This document shows positions 6,903 through 14,895 of a stretch of 19,432 nucleotides of DNA, one piece after another (positions within the stretch are counted from its first letter, which is position 1; each line of letters opens with the position of its first letter). The notes under the pieces were generated by a model. It saw only the letters and a list, made by a program, of their open reading frames with translations, had not been told where the DNA came from and made no database searches. This stretch comes from BS750m-G4 sp964472195 (GTDB lineage Bacteria > Bacteroidota > Ignavibacteria > Tepidaquicellales > Tepidaquicellaceae): the NCBI GenBank assembly GCA_964472195.1, contig CAYYJH010000055.1, forward strand, positions 1 to 19,432, read 5' to 3'. A program made the position numbers and the translations under genes.

Positions 6903-7937
6903 ATGTCATACAAAAACATTATCGAGGAATATTCGCTCACGTATGATGATATTTCCCTATTACCCAATCAAATATCCGAAATTGAACATAGAATGAACTG
7001 TGATACATCCGTGAATTTTCTCGGTGTCAAATTAGCAGTTCCAATCATCGCCTCTCCTATGAATACAGTTTGTAGCGGGAAAATGGCAAAGGCGCTGTCA
7101 AATATGAAATGCCTGGGAATTGTGCATAGATTTAATACTGTAGATGAACAATTAAAAGAATTTCATGATAACGTACTTTTAAAAACGAAATATAAAGCAG
7201 CAGCTATAGGGGTAAAACATGAATCAGAAATTAATAGGTTGAAAAAGTTAGCTGATGCAGGAATAAAAATATTTTGCATCGACATCGCTAATGGGGGTTC
7301 AAGAAGACTTGAGAGGTTCATCAATAACATCAATAACATAATACATGAATATAAATTAAAAATAATTGCTGGTAACGTTGCAAGTTATCATACAACCAAG
7401 TTCTTAATTGATTTAGAAGTGGATGCAATCAGAGTAGGTATAGGAAACGGAGCACTTTGCTCAACTTCAATAAAATCGGGAGTTGGCATAGGTCAGGTGG
7501 ACGCAATTGTTAGAGCACTCAAAGCAAAAGATAAATTGAAAAGTAAAGTTAAGATAATTGCTGATGGTGGTATTAGTACACCCGGTGCTATGTGTAAAGC
7601 GATTGCTCTGGGTTGTGATGCCGTTATTTTCGGAAGAGTTTTAGCAGGTAGTGAAGAATCACCAGGAGAAGTATTAAAATATAAAAATCAACGCTGGAAG
7701 AAATATTGTGGTAGTTCATCTTTTGCAGTTAAACAGGATAACAAAAAATATATAGAAGGAGAAGAATCTTTAGTATCTTATAAAGGTTCAGTAACTAAAG
7801 TAATAAGAGAATATAAAGAAGGATTACAGTCATCAATGAGTTATCTAAACTCTAAAAACATATCCGATTATCAAAAGAATGCAACATTTGTAACTTTGAC
7901 AGGACATTCATTTATCGAAAGAAAACCCCAATTATAA
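6903..7937 (+). CDS. GMP reductase / IMP dehydrogenase family, CBS-less
   Basis: A 344-residue TIM-barrel enzyme of the IMPDH/GMPR family. It lacks the CBS domain pair that classical IMPDH carries between the barrel halves, and its length matches GMP reductase (about 345). Typical features are LTYDDISLLPNQ at the N-terminus, PIIASPMNTV, GNVAS, the phosphate-site ADGGIS and the late GRVLAG. The catalytic loop reads GIGNGALCSTS with nucleophile C186 followed by T188, where most relatives have GIGPGSxCTTR; C186 and T188 fall at the same numbers as in human GMPR. The tail (EGEESLVSYKG ... ATFVTLTG) is GMPR-like (EGKTVEVPFKG ... TTFIRV). GMP reductase deaminates GMP to IMP with NADPH. The altered loop (Pro to Asn, final Arg to Ser) leaves the exact reaction open. 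Confidence 0.8.
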   Translation: MSYKNIIEEYSLTYDDISLLPNQISEIEHRMNCDTSVNFLGVKLAVPIIASPMNTVCSGKMAKALSNMKCLGIVHRFNTVDEQLKEFHDNVLLKTKYKAAAIGVKHESEINRLKKLADAGIKIFCIDIANGGSRRLERFINNINNIIHEYKLKIIAGNVASYHTTKFLIDLEVDAIRVGIGNGALCSTSIKSGVGIGQVDAIVRALKAKDKLKSKVKIIADGGISTPGAMCKAIALGCDAVIFGRVLAGSEESPGEVLKYKNQRWKKYCGSSSFAVKQDNKKYIEGEESLVSYKGSVTKVIREYKEGLQSSMSYLNSKNISDYQKNATFVTLTGHSFIERKPQL

Positions 7938-7953
7938 TTTAAGATAAGAAATT

Positions 7954-8718
7954 ATGAGGAAAAAAATAGTAGCCGGTAACTGGAAAATGAATAAAACTTT
8001 TCAGGAATCCAAAAAATTGATAAAAAGTATAAGAAAAAATCTTGATGAGGATACCGTATCTAAAATAGATGTAGTAATATTCCCTCCGTTTACGTCATTA
8101 TCAAGGGCAAGAAAATTGGCGAAAGAATCCGGAATAAATATAGGAGCTCAGAATATGTATTATGAAAACGATGGAGCATATACGGGGGAGATATCTGCCA
8201 GCATGCTAAAAGCTCTGGATTGTAAATATGTTATTCTTGGACACAGTGAAAGACGACAATATTTTTCAGAAACAGATTTCACAATAAATCTAAAGATAAA
8301 AAAAGCAATTAAGAATGAATTAATCTCGATTGTATGCGTTGGTGAATCATTGGAACAAAGAGAAAATAAAATACAAAACCAGATTGTTAAAGAACAACTT
8401 ACTAACTGCTTCACCTCGATAGATGGAAAAGATTTTATTAAAATTATTATAGCTTACGAACCTGTGTGGGCAATCGGTACCGGTAAAACAGCAACACCCA
8501 GGCTGGCAAATCAAATGCATATTTTTATCAGAGAGACTATTGAAAAATTATATAATCAGGATGTGTCAGCTAATGTAAGAATTCTATATGGTGGAAGTGT
8601 AAATGAAAACAACTCCAAAGAATTATTTACTCAAACAGACATTGATGGAGGTCTTATCGGTGGAGCAAGTTTAAAACCGGAAAGTTTCACTAAAATAATA
8701 ATTTCGGCTATAAATTAA
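7954..8718 (+). CDS. tpiA: Triosephosphate isomerase
   Basis: A 254-residue TIM-barrel enzyme interconverting dihydroxyacetone phosphate and glyceraldehyde 3-phosphate in glycolysis and gluconeogenesis. All active-site residues are present: N9 and K11 in GNWKMN, H97 in GHSERR and E169 in AYEPVWAIGTG. The phosphate-binding YGGSV and GGLIGGASL are near the end. The length is the family norm. It lies 16 nt after the GMP reductase-like gene and 41 nt before the thiolase, so it probably belongs to the same transcription unit. It is not next to gapA or pgk here. Confidence 0.97.
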   Translation: MRKKIVAGNWKMNKTFQESKKLIKSIRKNLDEDTVSKIDVVIFPPFTSLSRARKLAKESGINIGAQNMYYENDGAYTGEISASMLKALDCKYVILGHSERRQYFSETDFTINLKIKKAIKNELISIVCVGESLEQRENKIQNQIVKEQLTNCFTSIDGKDFIKIIIAYEPVWAIGTGKTATPRLANQMHIFIRETIEKLYNQDVSANVRILYGGSVNENNSKELFTQTDIDGGLIGGASLKPESFTKIIISAIN

Positions 8719-8759
8719 TTTATTTCAATTCAAATTTATTATAAACAAAAAGACATACT

Positions 8760-9932
8760 ATGAATGAAGTCGTAATAATATCAGCAGTAAGGACACCGGT
8801 AGGTAGTTATTTAGGTGTCTTATCATCTCTAACCGCACCGCAATTAGGTGCTATTGTAATAAAAGAAGTTGTTAAAAGAGCAAACATTAAACCTGAAGAC
8901 GTCTCAGAAGTTATCATGGGATGTGTTCTTCCGGCAGGAATCGGTCAGGCGCCTGCGAGACAGGCTGCAATATACGCGGGTTTACCCGTATCTGTACCGT
9001 GTATGACTATAAATAAAGTATGCGGTTCGGGATTGAAATCTGTTATGCTTGCAGAACAAGCGATAAAATGCGGTGATGCGGACATTGTTGTAGCGGGAGG
9101 TTTCGAATCAATGAGTAATGTACCATACTATCTCGATAAAGCAAGAACAGGTTACAGAATGGGACATGGTAAACTGATTGATGGAATGATAGAGGACGGA
9201 CTGTGGGATGTATACAATAATTTCCACATGGGAAATGCAGCTGAGTTGTGTGCAAAAGAATATAACATCACACGGGAAGAACAGGATGCATTTGCTACTG
9301 AAAGTTATCAAAGAGCAATCAAATCACTGGATGAAGGTTTGTTTAAAGAAGAGATAGTACCAGTAGAAATTGAAACAAGAAAAAGGAAAATAGTCGTGGA
9401 AGAAGATGAAGAACCACGAAAAGTAAATTTTGAAAAAGGATTAAAGTTACGACCAGCATTTGAAAAAGAAGGAACGGTCACAGCTTTTAACGCATCAAAA
9501 ATTAATGATGGAGCCGCTGCAGTTGTATTAATGTCAGCCGATAAAGCAAAAGAGTTGGGATTAACCCCAATTGCAAAAATCATAGCTCAAACATCATTTG
9601 CACAAAAACCCGAACAGTTCCCGACATCACCGGCTTATGCAATAAAGAATGTATTAAAGAAAGCCGGGCTTGAAGTTAAAGACATTGATCTTTTCGAAGC
9701 TAATGAAGCATTTTCTGTTCAGGCTTGTGCAGTGAATAAATTAGCCGAATTAGATCCTGCTAAAGTAAATGTCAATGGTGGTGCCGTTGCCATGGGTCAT
9801 CCAATAGGAGGAAGCGGTGCCAGGATACTCACTACTCTTCTTTATGCAATGAAAAATCGTGATGCGAAAAGAGGTATTGCTACTTTATGTATAGGCGGTG
9901 GTGAAGCGAGTGCAGTTATTGTAGAGAGATGA
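8760..9932 (+). CDS. Acetyl-CoA C-acetyltransferase (thiolase)
   Basis: A 390-residue thiolase II that condenses two acetyl-CoA to acetoacetyl-CoA or, in reverse, cleaves it during beta-oxidation. The acyl-accepting cysteine is C88 in NKVCGSGLKS. The other catalytic residues are H347 in MGHPIGGSG and C377 in LCIGGGEA, with the NEAF motif in between. Numbering and length are very near those of clostridial ThlA and the biosynthetic AtoB/PhaA group. The N-terminus (VVIISAVRTPVG) supports the start, although no Shine-Dalgarno is seen. The next two genes encode the following steps of the C4 pathway, so the genes probably act together. The direction (butyryl-CoA formation or short-chain acyl-CoA degradation) cannot be told from sequence. 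Confidence 0.95.
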   Translation: MNEVVIISAVRTPVGSYLGVLSSLTAPQLGAIVIKEVVKRANIKPEDVSEVIMGCVLPAGIGQAPARQAAIYAGLPVSVPCMTINKVCGSGLKSVMLAEQAIKCGDADIVVAGGFESMSNVPYYLDKARTGYRMGHGKLIDGMIEDGLWDVYNNFHMGNAAELCAKEYNITREEQDAFATESYQRAIKSLDEGLFKEEIVPVEIETRKRKIVVEEDEEPRKVNFEKGLKLRPAFEKEGTVTAFNASKINDGAAAVVLMSADKAKELGLTPIAKIIAQTSFAQKPEQFPTSPAYAIKNVLKKAGLEVKDIDLFEANEAFSVQACAVNKLAELDPAKVNVNGGAVAMGHPIGGSGARILTTLLYAMKNRDAKRGIATLCIGGGEASAVIVER

Positions 9933-9980
9933 TAACTCGTTAGAATTAACTAATTTTAAAACTATAAATAAATCTAAAAA

Positions 9981-10838
9981 ATGGATATCAAAAATATAGC
10001 AGTAATTGGTGTTGGAACGATGGGTAATGGAATTGCCCACACGTTTGCACAGTATGGATATAATGTTTTGATAATTGATGTTAACAAGGAATTGATTGAT
10101 AAAGGGATTGCAATTATTACAAAAAACCTGGATCGACAGGTAAAAAAAGAAAAAATAACTGAAGAACAAAAAAGTACTACATTAAGCAATATTAAATCTT
10201 CAATTGAATTAACGGCTGTAAATAATTCAGAACTTATAATAGAAGCAGCTACAGAAAATATTGAAATCAAGAAAAAGATCTTTGAAACTCTTGATAAAAC
10301 AGCTAAAGCAGATGCAATATTAGCAAGTAATACATCTTCGATCTCAATAACGGAAATTGCAGCTTTTACGAAGCGACCAGAAAAAGTGATCGGAATGCAT
10401 TTTATGAATCCTGTACCTATGATGAAGTTAATAGAAGTTATAAGAGGTTTGGCTACGTCACAGGAAACATTCGATACAGTACACGATTTATCAAAGAAAA
10501 TTAATAAGGAACCTGTTGAAGTTCAGGATTTCCCCGGCTTTGTATCTAACAGAGTTTTACTCCCAATGCTTAATGAAGCTATGTATTGCGTAATGGAAGG
10601 AGTTGCGACTCCGGATGCAATTGACACTGTCATGAAACTTGGTATGGCTCATCCGATGGGTCCATTGACTCTTGCAGACTTCATTGGTCTTGATGTTTGT
10701 TTATCAATTATGGAAGTTTTACACGAAGGATTGGGTGATTCGAAGTACAGACCTTGCCCGTTATTAAAGAAAATGGTAGCTGCAGGTTATCTTGGACGAA
10801 AAAGCGGCAGAGGTTTTTACGATTATTCTGAAAAATAA
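9981..10838 (+). CDS. 3-hydroxybutyryl-CoA (3-hydroxyacyl-CoA) dehydrogenase
   Basis: A 285-residue monofunctional 3-hydroxyacyl-CoA dehydrogenase of the Hbd/PaaH type, which interconverts acetoacetyl-CoA and 3-hydroxybutyryl-CoA with NAD(H). The N-terminal Rossmann fold shows GVGTMGNGIA. ASNTSSISI is followed by catalytic H140 in GMHFMNPVP, and the conserved pair PGFVSNRVLLPMLNEA and DTVMKLGMAHPMGPLTLAD lies in the C-terminal helical domain. The end (YLGRKSGRGFYDY) is typical. The length matches clostridial Hbd (about 282). It starts 48 nt after the thiolase and ends 44 nt before the acyl-CoA dehydrogenase. There is no fused enoyl-CoA hydratase domain, and no separate crotonase gene in the window. 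Confidence 0.95.
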   Translation: MDIKNIAVIGVGTMGNGIAHTFAQYGYNVLIIDVNKELIDKGIAIITKNLDRQVKKEKITEEQKSTTLSNIKSSIELTAVNNSELIIEAATENIEIKKKIFETLDKTAKADAILASNTSSISITEIAAFTKRPEKVIGMHFMNPVPMMKLIEVIRGLATSQETFDTVHDLSKKINKEPVEVQDFPGFVSNRVLLPMLNEAMYCVMEGVATPDAIDTVMKLGMAHPMGPLTLADFIGLDVCLSIMEVLHEGLGDSKYRPCPLLKKMVAAGYLGRKSGRGFYDYSEK

Positions 10839-10882
10839 TTCACAAATGAATTTCATATTTATAAACTTAAAAAATAATTATC

Positions 10883-12022
10883 ATGAATTTTGAATTAACA
10901 GATGAGCACAAAGCTATAAAGGATGCTGCAAAAGATTTTGCCGAAAATGAAATAGCTCCATCCGCTGTTGAAAGAGACATCAATGCTGAATTTCCAGGTG
11001 AAATTATTAAAAAATTAGGTGAACTCGGATTCATGGGTATGATGGTTTCTCAGGATTGGGGAGGTGCTGGAATGGATACAATTAGTTACGTTGTTGCCCT
11101 TGAGGAAGTATCCAAAGTTGATGCTTCGGTCGGTGTAATCATGTCTGTGAACAATTCTCTTGTATGCTATGGACTCGAGGAATACGGTTCAGATCATATA
11201 AAGGAAAAATATTTAAAACCACTTGCATCAGGACAAAAGTTAGGTGCATTTTGTTTATCAGAACCCGAAGCAGGAAGTGATGCAACAGCCCAAAAGAGTA
11301 CTGCTGAATTAAAAGGAGATTATTATTTACTTAACGGAATGAAAAATTGGACAACAAGCGGTATAAATGCGGATTATTATGTTCTACAAGCAATAACTGA
11401 TAAGTCTAAAGGTTATAAAGGGATTTCAACATTTTTAGTCGAAAAAGCTTTTGAGGGAATCGAATTAGGAAAAAAAGAAGACAAATTAGGTATTAGAAGC
11501 TCGGATACGTGTTCAATAGGGCTAAACGATGTCAAAGTTCCAAAGGAAAATCTTATAGGCGAAGAAGGAATGGGATTTAAAATAGCAATGACAACTTTGA
11601 ATGGTGGAAGAATTGGTATTGCTGCTCAGGCTCTTGGCATTGCACAAGCTTCATTTGAAGCCGCTCTTAAATATTCTAAAGAAAGAAAAGCATTCGACGC
11701 ACCAATAGCAAATCTTCAAGCTATACAATTTAAACTTGCAGATATGTCAGTCAACATTGAAGCTGCAAGATTAGTAACATTGCATTCAGCATGGAAAAAA
11801 GATCAAAAGCAGAATTATATTAAAGAAGCTGCTCATGCAAAACTCATCGCAAGTGAGGTAGCAGTTAAGACTGCACTAGAAGCTATACAAATTCATGGTG
11901 GATATGGTTATGTAAGAGAATATCTTGTCGAGAGGTTCTTAAGAGATGCAAAAATTACCGAAATTTATGAAGGTACAAATGAAATTCAAAGACTTGTTAT
12001 TGCACGAGAGATTCTAAAATAG
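10883..12022 (+). CDS. Short-chain acyl-CoA dehydrogenase (butyryl-CoA dehydrogenase-like)
   Basis: A 379-residue FAD-dependent acyl-CoA dehydrogenase forming or reducing the alpha-beta double bond of short acyl-CoA. The start MNFELTDEHKAIKDAAKDFAENEI is standard. CLSEPEAGSDA lines the FAD and substrate site, and the catalytic base is E363 in IYEGTNEIQRL, the position used by short-chain (butyryl-CoA) dehydrogenases rather than isovaleryl-CoA types. IQIHGGYGYVREY and RDAKITEIYEG are the expected C-terminal motifs. Its electron acceptor would be ETF; etfAB genes are not in the window. It is the last gene of the + strand run and is followed by a strong bidirectional hairpin terminator. The exact substrate chain length is inference. 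Confidence 0.93.
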   Translation: MNFELTDEHKAIKDAAKDFAENEIAPSAVERDINAEFPGEIIKKLGELGFMGMMVSQDWGGAGMDTISYVVALEEVSKVDASVGVIMSVNNSLVCYGLEEYGSDHIKEKYLKPLASGQKLGAFCLSEPEAGSDATAQKSTAELKGDYYLLNGMKNWTTSGINADYYVLQAITDKSKGYKGISTFLVEKAFEGIELGKKEDKLGIRSSDTCSIGLNDVKVPKENLIGEEGMGFKIAMTTLNGGRIGIAAQALGIAQASFEAALKYSKERKAFDAPIANLQAIQFKLADMSVNIEAARLVTLHSAWKKDQKQNYIKEAAHAKLIASEVAVKTALEAIQIHGGYGYVREYLVERFLRDAKITEIYEGTNEIQRLVIAREILK

Positions 12023-12029
12023 TTAAAAT

Positions 12030-12068
12030 AAAAAATCCCAAATTATAAATATTAATTTGGGATTTTTT
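12030..12068. terminator. Bidirectional intrinsic terminator between converging genes
   Basis: AAAAAATCCCAAATTA (12030-12045) and TAATTTGGGATTTTTT (12053-12068) are perfect reverse complements around a 7-nt loop. The A6 on the left and T6 on the right make it a terminator in both directions, for the acyl-CoA dehydrogenase gene ending at 12022 and the - strand cluster ending at 12071. Confidence 0.9.
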
Positions 12069-12070
12069 GA

Positions 12071-12784
12071 TTAAAAACTAAATATTCCTTTAAAGGATAG
12101 GTTAACACTATTAAAATTACTTGCTATCGAAGATACTACCGGTATTATTTTATTCCCTTTTAAAGGAACTATCCTGTAACCTAACTCAATAGCATATCCA
12201 AATCTCGCTGAGGATCCAAACCCAACCATAAACTGTAAATTTCCATTCCAGATACTATTCTTAGATGTTTTGAATCCCTGATACGATGTCAAATTTTCAT
12301 CCAGGTAAATTTTATTGTCATACTCTTCCCTTATGTACATTAGTCCACCTCCAAATCCTATATACAAATTACTTACAGGTGACAGCATATCTTCTGTAAA
12401 CGGATAAAACTTTAAATTAATGTTTATTGGAATTGCAAACAGGTTTGCTTTGTTCGGTAAGTAATATCTTTGCCCAACATCATCATTGAAATAGAATCCA
12501 TCACTGTTGCTGGAAGATGAATAAACAAACGATGGTGATAGTTCGATAGCAAAATTTTTGTTTAATCTGATTCCATAGAACAAATTCACTTCATTCATAA
12601 ATGACGAATTGGAAAAATTAAATACAGGATATACATCCGCAACATCTGAATTCGTAAAGAAAATCAAACTATAGCCTAAACCAGCATAACTATAACTTTC
12701 TCCCCTGCTTTTTGTTTGCGAATTAGCAAAACTGAAAGCTAAAGAAAGAATAATAAAAGAGAGAATGAATTTTTTCATTTTCAA
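12071..12784 (-). CDS. Outer-membrane beta-barrel protein
   Basis: A 237-residue exported protein. Residues 1-22 are a signal peptide (MKMKKF, hydrophobic core, cleavage near A-N-S-Q). The mature part alternates aromatic and polar residues in strand-length segments (SYAGLGYSLIFF, NFAIELSPSFVY, PININLKFYPF, LYIGFGGGLMYI, FGYAIELGYRIV) and ends in a strand with terminal phenylalanine (VNLSFKGIFSF), the signal recognised by the Bam machinery. This is the pattern of a small OmpW/OmpA-like barrel (the PorT-like outer-membrane beta-barrel group common in Bacteroidota), but I cannot name the family. It starts 11 nt after hslU and so is probably the last gene of the dprA-rpoN-hslVU unit. It ends at the bidirectional terminator. 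Confidence 0.8.
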   Translation of the reverse strand: MKMKKFILSFIILSLAFSFANSQTKSRGESYSYAGLGYSLIFFTNSDVADVYPVFNFSNSSFMNEVNLFYGIRLNKNFAIELSPSFVYSSSSNSDGFYFNDDVGQRYYLPNKANLFAIPININLKFYPFTEDMLSPVSNLYIGFGGGLMYIREEYDNKIYLDENLTSYQGFKTSKNSIWNGNLQFMVGFGSSARFGYAIELGYRIVPLKGNKIIPVVSSIASNFNSVNLSFKGIFSF

Positions 12785-12795
12785 GTTTTATAAAT

Positions 12796-14298
12796 TTATA
12801 AAATGTATCTGCTAAGATCGCGATTTTTAACAATGGTACTCAATTTATTATTAACAAGTTTCTTATTAATAAATATTTTTCTTTTCTTTTGTTTATCCGG
12901 TACATCGAATAATATATCCTCTAACAATGTAGTAAGGATAGTATGAAGTCTTCTGGCGCCAATGTTCTCAACCTGCTCATTTACTTCCGCAGCAATCTTG
13001 GCAACCTCCTGAATGGATTCATCATTAAATATTAATTCAACATTTTCAGATTCCATTAAGGCTTTGTACTGTTTTATCAAGGCATTTTCAGGTTGAGTTA
13101 GGATTTTATAAAAATCCTGTTCGTTTAAACTATTCAATTCTACTCTAATAGGAAATCTTCCTTGAAGCTCAGGAATAAGATCGCTTGGTTTGGAAATATG
13201 AAAAGCACCCGATGCAATAAAAAGAATATGATCTGATTTTACAGGTCCGTATTTTGTTACAACAGTCGAACCTTCAACGATCGGGAGAAGATCTCGCTGG
13301 ACACCTTCGCGTGAAACATCCACACCCGAAGAAGATTTACTGTCTTTACCGGATATCTTATCAATTTCATCGATAAAAACTATTCCAGAATTTTGAACTT
13401 TATCAAGTGCTTCCTGAATGACCCTATCCATATCAATTAGTTTCTGCGATTCTTCAATTGATAGAACCTTTCTTGCTTCTGCAACTGTTAGTTTCTTTTT
13501 TTTCGATTTCTTTGGAACCATATTTCCAAACAAATCGTGCAGGTTTAGACCCATTTCTTCCAATCCTATCGGTCCAAGAACCTGAAGCATAGGAAAATTC
13601 TCACTTGATAGATCAAGTTCAATTACTCTCTCATCGAGTTTCCCACTCTTTAATAATTTATTAAACTTCTCCCTCGTTTTTAAATTCGTTTCATTAATAT
13701 CTTTCTTATCATCGTTGTTTATATTAAAACCCAATTCAGATTTACCTTGAGTTTTTACTGCCTCTCTTGCAGTCGTTGGGATTCTTTTCTTTACCGGTGG
13801 AATTAATATATCCAGAATTCGCTCGTCTGCATTCTCATGAGCTTTTCCTTCAACCTCTTTTGTTTTTTTCTGCTTTATCATGTTAACTGATAAATCAGTG
13901 AGCTCTCTGATCATTGATTCAACATCTCTTCCAACATATCCTACTTCAGTATACTTTGATGCTTCAACTTTTATAAAAGGTGCGTTTGACAACCTTGATA
14001 AACGCCTTGCAATTTCAGTTTTCCCAACACCGGTCGGACCTATCATTATAATATTGTTTGGTAAGATTTCCTCTCGTATCTCTTCCGCAATTTGCTGTCT
14101 TCTCCATCGATTTCTTAGAGCGATTGCGACTGACTTCTTTGCATTATCCTGACCGATAATATATTTATCGAGTTCTTTAACAATCTCTGAAGGAGTTAGC
14201 TGCCCTATTATTTTTGGAGCCTTATCTTTTTTCTTTACCTTTTTTACTTTAGTATTGGGTCTCTTATTGTTTTCTTTTTCTTTCAATTTTTTAGTCAT
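12796..14298 (-). CDS. hslU: HslU, ATPase subunit of the HslUV protease
   Basis: A 500-residue AAA+ unfoldase that forms hexamers and feeds substrates into HslV. It shows Walker A GPTGVGKT at residues 87-94, the pore loop GYVGRD at 120-125, a long charged I-domain at about 140-290, Walker B IVFIDEID at 306-313, sensor region IASGAFH, GARRLHTI (sensor 2) and the C-terminal tail DLSRYIL that docks into HslV. It is longer than E. coli HslU (443) for two reasons. A basic N-terminal extension of about 30 residues has 13 lysines in the first 29, and there are extra residues in the I-domain. The gene starts 16 nt after hslV, giving tight coupling. No later Met before the conserved LTPSEIVKELDKYIIGQ segment offers a start without the extension. 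Confidence 0.97.
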   Translation of the reverse strand: MTKKLKEKENNKRPNTKVKKVKKKDKAPKIIGQLTPSEIVKELDKYIIGQDNAKKSVAIALRNRWRRQQIAEEIREEILPNNIIMIGPTGVGKTEIARRLSRLSNAPFIKVEASKYTEVGYVGRDVESMIRELTDLSVNMIKQKKTKEVEGKAHENADERILDILIPPVKKRIPTTAREAVKTQGKSELGFNINNDDKKDINETNLKTREKFNKLLKSGKLDERVIELDLSSENFPMLQVLGPIGLEEMGLNLHDLFGNMVPKKSKKKKLTVAEARKVLSIEESQKLIDMDRVIQEALDKVQNSGIVFIDEIDKISGKDSKSSSGVDVSREGVQRDLLPIVEGSTVVTKYGPVKSDHILFIASGAFHISKPSDLIPELQGRFPIRVELNSLNEQDFYKILTQPENALIKQYKALMESENVELIFNDESIQEVAKIAAEVNEQVENIGARRLHTILTTLLEDILFDVPDKQKKRKIFINKKLVNNKLSTIVKNRDLSRYIL

Positions 14299-14314
14299 GT
14301 TGTTATTATGTATT

Positions 14315-14863
14315 TTAATTGTTATTCAATTCTTCAATTGTGATATTAGTATTTGTATAAATGCAAACGTTAGCTGCTTGTTTTAATGATTCTTTGACAA
14401 TCTCTTTAGCAGATAAATTTGTATACTTAAGCATTATTCTTGCTGCAATAGTTGCGTACTGACCACCTGAACCAATCGCTATTATACCATCATCCGGTTC
14501 AATCACATCACCCGTTCCCGAAATTAAAAAAGTTTTATCTTTACCTACTACCGCCAGGAGTGCTTCCAGTCTACGAAGATATTTATCGGTCCTCCATTCC
14601 TTCGCAAGTTCGACTGCAGCTCTAGATAAATTTCCTTTATATTGTTCAAGTTTACTTTCGAACCTTTCAAACAATGTAAACGCATCTGATGTTGCTCCTG
14701 CAAACCCAACAAGAACTGATTCATTAAAGATTTTTCTTACTTTTTTGGCAGTGTGTTTCATTACAGAATTTCCCATCGTTACCTGACCGTCGCTCCCTAT
14801 AACAGATTTTCCATCTTTTATTAATCCTATTACTGTTGTTGCTTTGATAGTATTCTTTCCCAT
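14315..14863 (-). CDS. hslV: HslV, proteolytic subunit of the HslUV protease
   Basis: A 182-residue proteasome-beta-like threonine peptidase that forms dodecamers with HslU caps and degrades damaged or regulatory proteins in the cytoplasm. The conserved core begins at TTVIGLIKDG, so the nucleophile is predicted to be T9 and the first eight residues (MGKNTIKA) a propeptide that must be removed, as in other HslV proteins with an N-terminal extension. Also present are SDGQVTMG, KKVRKIF, GFAGATSDAFTLFERFE, ELAKEWRTDKYLRRLEA and IGSGGQYA. It lies 32 nt after rpoN and 16 nt before hslU. The AT-rich leader has no Shine-Dalgarno. Confidence 0.97.
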   Translation of the reverse strand: MGKNTIKATTVIGLIKDGKSVIGSDGQVTMGNSVMKHTAKKVRKIFNESVLVGFAGATSDAFTLFERFESKLEQYKGNLSRAAVELAKEWRTDKYLRRLEALLAVVGKDKTFLISGTGDVIEPDDGIIAIGSGGQYATIAARIMLKYTNLSAKEIVKESLKQAANVCIYTNTNITIEELNNN

Positions 14864-14895
14864 GTTAATAAATTATTATTTAAAAAAATTGCTTG

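Noticed and set aside
10840..10860. ATTCA/TGAAT hairpin after the 3-hydroxyacyl-CoA dehydrogenase gene
   Set aside because: A 5-bp stem with no T-run; chance-level.
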